This document shows positions 54,528-64,000 of a stretch of DNA of 64,000 nucleotides, piece after piece. The notes under the pieces were generated by a model. That model worked only from the letters and a program-made list of their open reading frames with translations, made no database searches and was not told the origin of the DNA. The translations under genes were made by a program, and so were the position numbers. How positions within the stretch are numbered: position 1 is the first letter of the stretch; each line of letters begins with the position of its first letter. The stretch is from positions 3,100,001 to 3,164,000 of the forward strand of contig NC_072893.1 of assembly GCF_027943255.1 (NCBI RefSeq). The letters are read 5' to 3'. The DNA is from Anastrepha obliqua. Lineage: Eukaryota > Arthropoda > Insecta > Diptera > Tephritidae.

Positions 54528-55735
54528 GTCGCGTATAGCCCGTCAGCCACGTCGCTTATTGTTTGATTCGAATTATAGTACTTTTCCTGTTGCCGAAGCT
54601 TTATGCTTAATAGGGTATTATGCTTGCTATTTTTGTGTTTTTGGTTTTTTTGTTTTTGTAGTAACTATATTTGCAGCATATGTATTATATGTATGCATGT
54701 ATGTGCAAATACATACTGCACTAAATGCTTCCTTTGATGTCGATGTGAGCACTACTATTGTCTGCGTAGGGTTTTATCCTGTTTCGCTTCGCTGATTGCC
54801 ATTCAAGTAGAGCTACAACATAAAGAAAATATAATCTTACGTGCTTCAAATATGCATACATATGTAAGTACTTAAGTATATATGTATGTACATAAATTCG
54901 TGTGTGTAAAATCAATAATACAACAGATGCTTTTGATGCACTTTCAAGGATATCATTTCGCATCAATTGAAGAGAAAATTGCTTTTGTTTTCATCCTTAC
55001 TATGAACTTCTTTATTTGTGACCTTACGATGTACAACAATAAACAAAATTCACATAAATGACCCACGTCTTTGCTAACTTAAAAATGTATGTAGATCCTG
55101 TAGTTACATCTCCGATTGAAGTAAATTTGTAATATTTAATATTGATTTTTCTTGTTAAACTTAATTCGATTTTGTTTAATTGATAACAACTGTTTTCAAA
55201 TGGGAATACTCAAATAAAAGTGTGTGTATCCCATTTCACAGACAGTCGAGACTTTTTGGGTATATTATAAAATGCACTGCTCTCACTTCCATCACTGCGC
55301 GAATTATTATATTAACTTTTTACCAAGATTCGTTGTTGATTTTCTAATGAAATTTTATCCAACCTAAGTCGGGAAGAAAGTCAAGCGTTTCTCGTCATCT
55401 TGACAAAGTTGTTTTGCTGGTTTGACCTCTACTATTCACAAATAGCCAAATTGGCTTCAAACGTTGTTTCTAAAGGCAATCGGAAACAAAACTGACTCTC
55501 ACTACTGCACATGAATGATGTTAGTCACTCGATACGTTCTCTATCGAGCCTTTTACAATCAAAATATTAGCCAAGGCGCATGTCCGGGCATCCATCACTT
55601 TGGCGACCAGCGATTGGATGTTTTGCTTAATGTTTCTGCTGCTCGACTGGAAAAATCGATACTGTCTGTTGCTGGTAGCCGCTTACCGTCATTCATGCAC
55701 ATATAATATACACTTACCTACAAAGTACGTACATA
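54528..55735. other. intergenic stretch upstream of the ARFGEF3-like gene, no gene found
   Basis: Likely holds the promoter and 5' UTR of the minus-strand gene. I see no convincing TATA or initiator. Contains short ATGT repeats near 54690 and 54885. Confidence 0.35.
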
Positions 55736-57586
55736 CAGCCGTGGAAAAATACTTAAGAACGATGCGTTGGAAACCTTATATGCGCATATTTTATCGAGCA
55801 CGATCCCGTAATGGTACTTTTTGCACTGGAATATATTTGCAATGATCACATTCATTGAAATGCGTTCATTTATCTATTTCTGTTGAAGGGTTCGCATTGA
55901 TTTTTTGGCGTTTTAGTAGGAGCACTGATATTTTTGTGAGAAACTTACTTAAGAACGATTTGGTCTTTGTCCAAAATTTTGTAAAAACCAAGCTCTTCAT
56001 AGAGTTGCAAAACACCGGATTATCCTACAGTGCTATTTCAACATCATTAAACTTTTCAGAAACCATGGTTTTTAAGGGGGTAGTATGGTATTTTTTTTTT
56101 TTCATTTTTTTTTTAAATTATTCTATAACATCTTAAGATTATTGTGTGAAAGTTTGAAGTGCATTAGAGTAAAATTGACAAAGACACAAAGGATTAAGTA
56201 TCTACCTCTCCAACCGGATTTCACGCTTCACAAATCTTTAAACGCGTTTTTCTCACACTTGCCTTTTTTACGGTCGGTGTCCACTGTAGATTCATATCTA
56301 CTGCACCGATTCTTTTCAAATTTGGTTTTTTTGTTTCTTTACTTTATTCACGAGGTAATGACCTCGAGTTTTTTTTTTTTTTAAATTTTGTCATATTTTA
56401 AAACAACAAAGTTTTCAAGTTTTTTTTATGAAAAATCGGTGTTTTGACTTCAAAGCGCTTTAAAAAATTAAAAAAAAAAAAAAAAAAAAAAAAATTCGAC
56501 GTTGTGACCTGCGAAACTTTATTAGCTGATGAAATCAATTTGGTTTTTTGATTTTAGTTGATCCAGTAATGAGTTCTGAGGGACACCGCAATAAAACTTT
56601 TTTATGAGACGTCCGCGAAGATTCGCTGCCACCAACTCATTTCTTCATAAAAATCAATGAAAATTTCACACAATATTCTTTAAATATGACTTTATAATGA
56701 AGTAATTTTAAAATTTTGAATAAATCAACTGTGTCGACAAAAAAAATTTCGAAAAATATGCTTGTTTTACACCGAATTAACCATACTACCCCCTTAATGC
56801 TCTGAAATATTTTTCTGCTCATAAAATTGCAGAAAACGTTCCCAGAAAAAAGAGGCACGAACGACTACTAGCCAGACTGATAGAATGATCTTTGATTGTC
56901 AAAACAGGATCGCAGGAAGGGGCGAAAAGAACAGTAGCGCTTTGATTTGCTGAAGCAGGGCTTTACGGTCGACTGGCACGGAAGAAGCTATTGGTAGCAG
57001 CATCGCAATAACCAAGCCGAATTGAGTTTGCCCGAGAGCACATATCCTCGACTCAAAATCAGTAGCGTTATATTTTATTCAGCGATGAAACAAAAATAAA
57101 TAATAAAGTTGGTCCAGGCGATAGGGAGTTGTACGGTGACCAAAATGTACCAAGTTCATCTCTCCAATCATAAAGCTCGGGGGAGGCTCAATAATAGTGT
57201 GTGGCTGCTTTTCGTGGAACGGCGTCGGGCCAATTCATCGCATTGAAGCTAATATGAAAGTGAACAGGTACGTTCAGTTACTTCAAAGCGTAATGCCACC
57301 ATATGCGGAAGAGAATTTACCGGTGATTTGGAAATTGCAACAAGACAATGATCCGAAGCACACTTTTCGTGTGGCAAAAAAGTATTTCGAAGACTTTTCG
57401 ATCACTGTTCTGGATTGGGCATCTTCGAGTGCCGACTTAAATCCACTAGAACATCTTTAAAACGACGTAAAAATTAACTCAGTACACAGGTTGAAAACAT
57501 TTTTAATTTATAAAATAAAAACTTATATGCAAATCATTTAAGTGAGAGAGAACTGGGTATCGTTCCTAAGTATTTTTCAACGGCTG
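55736..57586 (+). mobile_element. Tc1-like element with nested TTAA MITE
   Basis: Terminal repeats CAGCCGTGGAAAAATACTTA at left and complement of CAGCCGTTGAAAAATACTTA at right, flanked by TA. Plus-strand transposase remnant: VKTKLFIELQNTGLSYSAIS before the nested element, and MCGCFSWNGVGPIHRIEANM, QQDNDPKHTFRVAKKYFEDF, WASSSADLNPLEHL at 57197-57460. D-N-D-P-K-H and the S-x-D-L-N-P-x-E-H motif mark the second and third catalytic sites. Earlier parts are broken by frameshifts. Confidence 0.88.
56076..56793. mobile_element. TTAA-flanked MITE no. 3 (718 bp), nested in Tc1
   Basis: TTAA at 56072-56075 and 56794-56797. Perfect 13-bp terminal inverted repeat GGGGGTAGTATGG. The interior has long T and A homopolymers. 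Removing it rejoins the Tc1 sequence at a single TTAA. Confidence 0.9.
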
Positions 57587-57589
57587 TAT

Positions 57590-59515
57590 GGTGCATCCTG
57601 TCATGATTTCCCAGGTTTGTTTGCTTGATTGTCAACGAAAATAATGCGTGATTTCGACAGTTTTATCGCTAAAATACTTCCTTGGTAGTTCGTCACTCAA
57701 TGCAGCTATCCACTAATCCTTGAAAGCACATACAAATGTATGAGTGCATATATGCCCTCGTAAGGTCACGTGCTTTCTTGGGCCTCTTAAAACACGCATA
57801 TTGATGTTATCTGTCATGTGTAGTGTGTACATACATATGTATGTATATGGCAAATACATAAATACATGATATTTAATCCTTATGAAGTGCCTTATGCCTT
57901 ATTACCCTGCTCGTTATTTTTTGTATGCATAAAGGCGTGTACGTGAAAACGGCTCCAGCGCCAGCTATTTATTTATTTGTAATATAAGAATGTTCGTATG
58001 AGTAAATGCACAAGTATCAACTGTAGTGTTCTCGTTTAGAAAATCCCTCAATACTCCAACAGGTGGTTTTATCACAAAAGAAAAATGCATCTTTTTCATC
58101 ACCTATTTATAATGTGTGTGCATATATCTAACCTTCTCATCCACATACATACGAGTATGCCCATATATGCCAGAGATATTCATTTCAAGCTCGTGATTTT
58201 TATGATTTATTTTTCGGTTAAGAATTTATATTTTCGGCTTACCTACATATGAATGGCCATTAGCCGGATAGGCTGACAAACAATTCTAAACAAATACCTC
58301 TACTAAAAATTTACTATTATTATAAACTAATAGAAATTGAATACCGAAGTCCAAAAGAAGATTAGCGTCGACACCCTATGGATGGTGTATAGAGATTAGT
58401 CAGTGAAACCTAGCGTTTTTTATGGAGATCGCACTCGAGAAGAGGCGGAGGTAAGCCTTGGTACTGGCTTTGAATATGTCTCATCAAATATTGATGACAG
58501 CGATCCCGACGCACAATTGGAGTTAGATTCTTCATAAAATATAGATTTTCAGTCTGAACCTGGTGGGTCTGCAAGGGCAACATTAAGTATTTGGAATAAC
58601 ACAAGGAACATGCTAATATATTATATATAAATAGGCAAACATGTTTTCTTTACATCCCTTTTACTCATAAACTATTCATATTTCTAAGGTATAAAGAATT
58701 AAATATATTTTGATGTAGAAGGCAAAAAAATTCACACAAAAATAGTTACAAATGCTAGAACCTGTATATATGGGATGACTCCTAAATGTATGCTTTAATA
58801 TTATACTGACTGAAAAGGCAGGGGTTAAGGAATAAAATTTGGGTAATGATTAATACAAGAACAAAGTAATGATGAATATATAGCTGAAGAAAAGCACAAA
58901 GCCGAAGATAAAAATAAAAATAGAGATGCGTACAGATAAAATAGTGAAGATTAAGATAGGGACAAAAATTCAACCAAAAAGGTAAATAAAAGGAAAAGGA
59001 TGGAAATAGTGAAAAAGAAGGGGATAAAGATAAGGAAACAAAGAAGAGGTAAAACTGAGTTCTATAATTTTTGCTCAATTTCTGGGCTATGGAATAAGTC
59101 TCACATACCGCTCCGGCGATTTTCATGATTTTCTCAACAATTTACCAATTGGCTCACCAGGACGAAATCATAGAATTACCACTTTACTATTGCATTTTCT
59201 CTTTTTACCTTTATTTTGGAACGCCTTAACCCACAACTGACTCCTACAGACCGGTCAAAGAAATTGCTTTGTTGCGAAAGTCACCATCGAATCGCCGTTG
59301 AAGATGACCCTATACAATTTATACGTCATTTGATTTGGCATGCTAAAGATATTAAAAAGACCTTACATTATTAACCTCAAGAAACCACACTACATTATTT
59401 AAATGAATATCAATATGTATGTAAGCAAAAACTAAACAAAAATAAGTAAGTAATAAACATGGGGCGATAATTGGCTTTGTAAACTGATACAAAACCAACA
59501 ACAGCAACAACGACG
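57590..59515. other. intergenic stretch, no gene found
   Basis: AT-rich. A purine-rich run (about 58860-59060, many GATAAAG/GAAAAAG units) gives a low-complexity minus-strand frame that is unlikely to be coding. Confidence 0.4.
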
Positions 59516-59517
59516 CT

Positions 59518-59660
59518 AATTGGTCGTTTCCACGACAGTCGGTTCTCCGTTACCGAAACGACCCAGATTTATATCCGGCCAAGGACTGTCACTCCAGCAG
59601 CATTCACCGTATGTAAGTATGGGGAATGTTTATGCTGCTACAACAACAACGCCAATTGGT
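59518..59660 (+). mobile_element. short retrotransposon 3'-end-like repeat
   Basis: A 130-bp block ending AATGTTTATGCTGCTACAAC and CAACAAC, flanked by AATTGGT at 59518-59524 and 59654-59660. The CAA-type 3' end resembles those of the Jockey-like copies. The flanks are also preceded by CAACAAC, so a tandem duplication is an alternative. Confidence 0.4.
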
Positions 59661-59836
59661 GACGCAGCACACCAGCAATCGGTCTTGGATTCGACCCGCG
59701 CATATTTTGGCATATAATTAAAAAGATGCAGCAACGATTCTTACTTATCTGCTTATCCATAGTATTTTTAAATAGTATAATCCATATTTATAAATATTTC
59801 TACACAACATATTATTAAATATCTTTAAAATTAATG

Positions 59837-59842
59837 TTTATT
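59837..59842 (-). terminator. candidate MCTS1 poly(A) signal
   Basis: AATAAA on the minus strand about 110 nt past the MCTS1 stop codon. Confidence 0.5.
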
Positions 59843-59951
59843 CAATAAGCTAAAGAAATAGATGTATTTTAATACAAAAATCATTTAGACATTTAAATAT
59901 AGCTCTTTCAGACTAGCTATTGCAATCATGCGGATTAATATTTTATGATTT

Positions 59952-60674
59952 TTACTTTATAACTTTCATTTTCCATAGTCCATCATTAAGGTAATGGCAA
60001 TTTTCCACTCCTACGCCCTTGTTAACTTTCGAGCTGTAAAACAAAAACATATAGTTAATAAGAATACAGACCACTAGGCTGTAATTTACATTTCTTCAGT
60101 AGACAAAGTGGTGATGCCAATGGCCAATGCATGTTCTTTGCCTTCGGCCATTATTGCCACAACAGCTCCTTTATCGGAGGGTGTCATTTGTGCGCCAGGC
60201 GACGTAAGGCCGGGACACATTATATTAGCACCACTTAATACAAATCGAATGGCACCCTTATCTACTTGCTGCATAGTTACAAAATATGGAAACTTGTGTA
60301 GTAATCGCAAAGTCGGCATCCACTGACCCTCGCGATGCCGGAAGAACGCTATTTCGCCGCTCCCTGTGACTAAAAGTTCAATATGATCGTGGCTAAAAAG
60401 TAATTAAGAAGTTAAAACCATTTCATTTGTATACAAATAATAGTAACCATTTAGCGATGCGGTACGAATCTTTTTTTGGTAGTATCAAGTCAATGTGTGT
60501 TTCCAACAATGGATACGTTTCCAACAATTTCGCACGGATACCCTTCTGGACAGAAGATTTCAGTTGCTGAAGCGATGAAACACTTTCCTTTTCTTCAAAT
60601 CTGCAATATCGACAATTGAAATAAGTGAATTTTAGGAATGGTCTCATTAAACACTAAACTTACTTTCTAAACAT
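59952..60674 (-). CDS. MCTS1: MCTS1 (MCT-1), PUA-domain translation re-initiation factor
   Basis: MCTS1 pairs with DENR and promotes re-initiation and 40S recycling. Minus-strand exons: 60674-60664 (11 nt, MFRK), 60600-60448, 60392-60090, 60033-59952. The joined protein has 182 residues, about the family length of 181. The N-terminal part is [20 protein letters not shown]. The PUA domain has [40 protein letters not shown] and [17 protein letters not shown]. The C-terminus is [20 protein letters not shown], then KMKVIK. The 11-nt first coding exon is easily missed. The exon-2 donor (TG|GTTACT) is weak, but the frame and protein match are convincing. An AATAAA on the minus strand at 59842-59837 fits the 3' end. 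Confidence 0.95.
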
Positions 60675-61144
60675 TTTGAATTAGTATTAATTATTAAAAT
60701 ATTCACACAATATATGTCTCATGTGTCGTAAAAGCAATGCAAAGAAAAGCAATATAAAGCAACCAACAACAAAACAAAAGCGAACCTTAACTCTGAGTAG
60801 TGGCTGTCAAATCTCATCTGCTAGTTGTCAGTTTCAGTGCTTACACTTTACACTTAGTCCCCACTATATTTTAATATGACTTATAGCATGGTAAGACAGA
60901 TTACCTTCATTGAATGTAATGAGAATGGGATAAGTAAATTCAATCAAACTTATGAAACTCTGTTAGCGGTATTTGATTTGGATTTTAAAATCTATTTAAT
61001 AGACAGATCTCCTAAAACTATTTTAATTTAATAATAGCACGTAACCCTACGAATATGCTGACATATGATCATGAAAATTTTGTATCTCTCGCCGAAATTT
61101 AACAAGATGTGACAATAGTGCGAGAAAAGAAATATCAAGATTAA

Positions 61145-61866
61145 AGGGGAACGCCGCCGTGGGAGGTCAAAAAATAGTAGATTTTTGGGAATTTGTTTTT
61201 GTAAGTAGGAATTATTCGAGGATCGGACAAAAGGCAATTTATTATATGTGTATTAAACTGTGTTGATGTAAATTTTTATTAAAAACTATTGAAAATTGGC
61301 AAATTTATGTAAATAAACGTAACGAGTTAAACAAATGGCGTATTTGGTGGCAGCGATACAGCAATGAATAATTATCTGAACTCCAAAAGCCAAAACTTGT
61401 ATTAATATACACAATAGTGGCTATCGTTGTAAGTAGCCGTTCTTTTTTTTTGACAAAATGTTGGAGACTTGAATTTCGATGTGTGTTTTTCACCATTTTT
61501 TTGATTTTCAACAGGCCCAAAAAAATATATTAGTTATTTTCAAAATTTTGAAAATCGGCTACGTACAACGATAGCCAATGCGATAACAAAAATTTTGAAA
61601 AAAAAAATTAAAATCGGTTCATTAGTCTTCGAGAAATCGTTGCCACCGTATTAAAAAAAGTCGTTTGGAGAAAAACGCGTTTGAAATAAAGCATCGTATC
61701 GAAAGCGCTACGGGGCCGAATCGACGGGCGCTCACTTAAGTGCACATAGAATCGGGAATAACGCGAATATCGCTTTAAAATTTTTACCACATTTTCTTGA
61801 GTAGTTATACTAACAATTTATGCAAAAAAAATCTATTTTTTTTAATTTTTACAGTGACGTTCCCCC
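61145..61866. mobile_element. TTAA-flanked MITE no. 4 (722 bp)
   Basis: TTAA at 61141-61144 and 61867-61870. Terminal repeats AGGGGAACG and, complemented, GGGGGAACG (one mismatch). Interior TATTAAAAAAAGTCGTTTGG and GAAAAACGCGTTTGAAA parallels MITE no. 2. Located between MCTS1 and the ashwin-like gene. Confidence 0.82.
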
Positions 61867-62454
61867 TTAATTATGCGAATGGAACGGCTTTCCGTTTACC
61901 ATATAAGTAGATGATCTGCTTTTTCGTGCTTAACTCCCAATCCATAATTAAAAAGCATGATTTCCCATACGAAATTTATCGCGCCAAGCTATTAAATTCA
62001 ACTTTGGGTGTTTTCGTCAATTTTATTTGCGCAAATAATATCTTTTGCAGATTACCGCTTCACTTGGGCCATAAGACACCTTTGGACAAAACATAGAATT
62101 GTTGGTTGCATTTGCCACACGATGAATGTGCTACGGCTAACGGACTACTGCCTCATAGAATTTTTATAAACGTATTTACAATCGATGTAGCAATTTATAT
62201 TATTTGGTATGTTCAAGGCACATTGAACAGGTAGTATCAATAGAGCAACTGATTTGATTTGTTCCTATTTATTTGGTTTTTAAATTGTAAATATATGTTT
62301 ATTTTTTTATTTCTCTTAACAGTCATTTTTTAATCGAATTTGACATTCTATGCCCAAAACTTAGAACGAAATACATTGTTCTCGTTGTTTTTGCCCGCGA
62401 TTACCTGTTCAAGGTGCCTGGATAAATTATTATCGCCACAACAATTTTTTCTTT

Positions 62455-62751
62455 TTATCCGTCTTTTATGTATAATAATAATGCATTTGATTTAAGAAGG
62501 GAAAAACGGTTATGAGTTTTGCTTTTAAAAGTATTCATTGCACTGAAAACTCTTTCAACTTCTGCATTTGAGTCTGGCAATGACAAGAACCAAGTTTGCA
62601 ATTGGGCGCTTTGATTTCCACTAAAACTAGTGCTTAAAGCAAAAAGTTGGCAACTATGCGTGCATGAATGGAGATCAAATCGAACAACATCAAGAATAAA
62701 ATTAATTTTAACCGTATTTACGCATTTATATTGAGTGGCATCCAACAACAT
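62455..62751 (-). pseudogene. hAT transposase C-terminal remnant
   Basis: Minus strand: FSGNQSAQLQTWFLSLPDSN AEVERVFSAMNTFKSKTHNR FSLLKSNALLLYIKDG. This is the hAT dimerisation block (LP-x-SNA-x-VERVFS-x-MN-x-x-K...RN). The frame starts at the ATG complementary to 62749-62751, which overlaps the plus-strand ATG of the ashwin-like gene. The upstream catalytic part of the transposase is missing. Confidence 0.8.
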
Positions 62752-63239
62752 GGATTATATGTTTGCAGAACTATTAACGCACGAACAGTTGTTAAACATT
62801 TTAATTGAGGTGAGGCTCACTTCTGGGAAGAACCAAGCCATAATATATTTTTTGCAAACATTTCTTACAGCGTCAACTAAACATACCAAACCTGCGGGAA
62901 ATGCCACACGATGAACTTGTACGTATCTACAAATCGTTTGCTCTACCTTTGGCACGCCGGGAAAGTCATCGCAAAACTAAAATGCAGCCGGAGTTCAAAG
63001 GCTTGGAGGGGAAAACCGGCAAAGAGCCAATCAACAAAGCCAATGAATGTATTGCCGATTTGCCTATGGATGTAGATGGATCTGAGTGTATTCAAATATC
63101 AAGCGATAGATTTAGTAAAACTAAAGCGGGAAGGAGCATATCCTGTGAAAAGAGATCGCATGATTACAAGCATTTAAACCCTCTGACGGACGAATACTTG
63201 AGCATAGCAACCAAACGCATCAAAATTGCCTGGTCTTAG
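62750..63239 (+). CDS. ashwin-family protein (C2orf49-like), two exons
   Basis: Exon 62750-62809 (MDYMFAELLTHEQLLNILIE), a 61-bp intron (GTGAGG...TTACAG), then exon 62871-63239; total 142 residues. The start ELLTHEQLLNIL, then IPNLREMPHDELVRIYKSFA LPLARR, and a basic C-terminus ending KRIKIAW match the ashwin family, whose vertebrate member is a nuclear subunit of the tRNA-splicing ligase complex. The middle is polar and poorly conserved. The start codon overlaps the end of a hAT remnant, so the 5' UTR or promoter probably comprises transposon-derived DNA. Candidate AATAAA at 63524-63529. Family assignment is from remembered motifs. Confidence 0.72.
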
Positions 63240-63537
63240 CTGTTCCGCGCGAAAAACAGGTATCGCTTGGACATGATGCCAATGTGAAAGTGTGGCTCCA
63301 GAAGTTTCTACTGCTGCTATGACAAAAGTTTCGTATTGTTACTGCAAATGGTTTCCATATACGGAACAGTTCTCGAATCCTATTTTGAGAGGCTAATTGT
63401 TATAATAGAAAGTGCAATACGAGTAACGTAGTCAGGTTTGATGCAGAGAATGATTTGTTTGATAAATATAGTGTAATGCTATTTACATATATTCGCAAAC
63501 TACTGTAAAGTTTATTCGACATGAATAAATGCTTCCG

Positions 63538-63802
63538 AATATATCGCACCCTAAATACAAAAGGGTCACAACTCAAAATGTACGTTCTGCTCAAATATGA
63601 ACGAGACGTTATCAATAAAACGGTCCGCGGATGACATATGGCAAAAATAAATTTTTGGTTTTTTGGTAGGACTGTTATAAGCTTACATGGCAAATTTCAG
63701 CGTGATATGTCACATAGTTTGTTTTCTGTGCTACTGTAAACAAGTTAGGCTCGAGTGTGGAAAATTTTGAGTTGTGACCCTTTTGTATTTAGGGTGCGAT
63801 AT
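63538..63802. mobile_element. 265-bp MITE with about 40-bp terminal inverted repeats
   Basis: The left end ATATCGCACCCTAAATACAA, AAGGGTCACAACTCAAAAT is exactly complemented at the right end (ATTTTGAGTTGTGACCC, TTTTGTATTTAGGGTGCGAT). No coding. It lies beyond the ashwin-like 3' end. Confidence 0.88.
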
Positions 63803-64000
63803 GTTCCCCATATCAATTTTTACTGTAGCAGCCTCAGCAGAAGTCCGACTAAGATTTATTGGGATCTATACTGGATCGGTAGGAGTTTAACATACCACAA
63901 AATCCGGAACGTTGTGGAGGCGTTATGTGGGTTTCACGAGACAACCCCATCTCTGTTTGCGTTGAGTAATGGTTGGTCTCCGATAAGGGTATTTATGAAG
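63803..64000. other. window edge, nothing recognised
   Basis: No feature supported in the last 200 bases. Confidence 0.3.

Noticed and set aside
58782..59126. 114-codon minus-strand frame rich in Phe/Leu/Tyr/Ser
   Set aside because: Arises from a purine-rich low-complexity run on the plus strand; composition explains the open frame.
1..64000. CRISPR arrays, operons, rRNA genes or prokaryotic signals
   Set aside because: Spliced eukaryotic genes throughout; no spaced direct-repeat array or rRNA-like sequence seen.

Overview
This is a eukaryotic window, almost certainly from a higher fly (Diptera, Brachycera). Three lines of evidence support that: compact multi-exon genes with GT-AG introns whose conceptual proteins match animal families; a very AT-rich intergenic background full of (TATG)n and (AAT)n microsatellites; and a dense, old population of Tc1/mariner, hAT, TTAA-type and non-LTR elements plus a tRNA-headed SINE. 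A tephritid fruit fly is my best guess, by inference only.

Four protein-coding genes can be assembled from the sequence. (1) inaE, the sn-1-specific diacylglycerol lipase (DAGL-alpha orthologue), lies on the minus strand with coding exons between 22,433 and 5,376. It has four N-terminal membrane segments, a lipase core with Ser444/Asp496/His592, and two alternative C-termini: a short read-through end at 8,881 and a long spliced tail encoded by 7,409-5,376. (2) An ARFGEF3/BIG3-type large Sec7-family protein of about 2,010 residues lies on the minus strand in ten exons between 54,527 and 40,446, with a degenerate Sec7 region. (3) MCTS1 (PUA-domain translation re-initiation factor) is on the minus strand, 60,674-59,952, in four exons and is complete at 182 residues. 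(4) A two-exon ashwin-family gene is on the plus strand, 62,750-63,239 (142 residues). All exon phases of these four genes close without a stop when joined as listed.

Layout: 1-5,375 is gene-poor and holds SINEs and a dead mariner. 5,376-22,433 is inaE, with Tc1, mariner, MITE and SINE insertions in its introns. 22,434-40,445 is a long non-coding stretch with a 1.9-kb long-inverted-repeat element beside the first inaE coding exon, broken non-LTR and mariner copies, one candidate 5' UTR exon and one candidate tiny secreted-peptide ORF. 40,446-54,527 is the ARFGEF3-like gene; its 5.6-kb second intron is a transposon graveyard. 54,528-59,951 contains a Tc1 element with a MITE nested inside. 59,952-64,000 holds MCTS1, a TTAA MITE, a hAT remnant abutting the ashwin-like start codon, and a 3' MITE.

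The most interesting non-genic signal is a set of four elements of 708-727 bp, each flanked by TTAA and each with G-tract terminal inverted repeats. Next come a 1.2-kb element with 8-9 bp target duplications and P-like CA termini, and the 1.9-kb long-inverted-repeat element that carries a decayed piece of an uncharacterised insect multi-copy gene. All calls come from reading the sequence; no database search was run.
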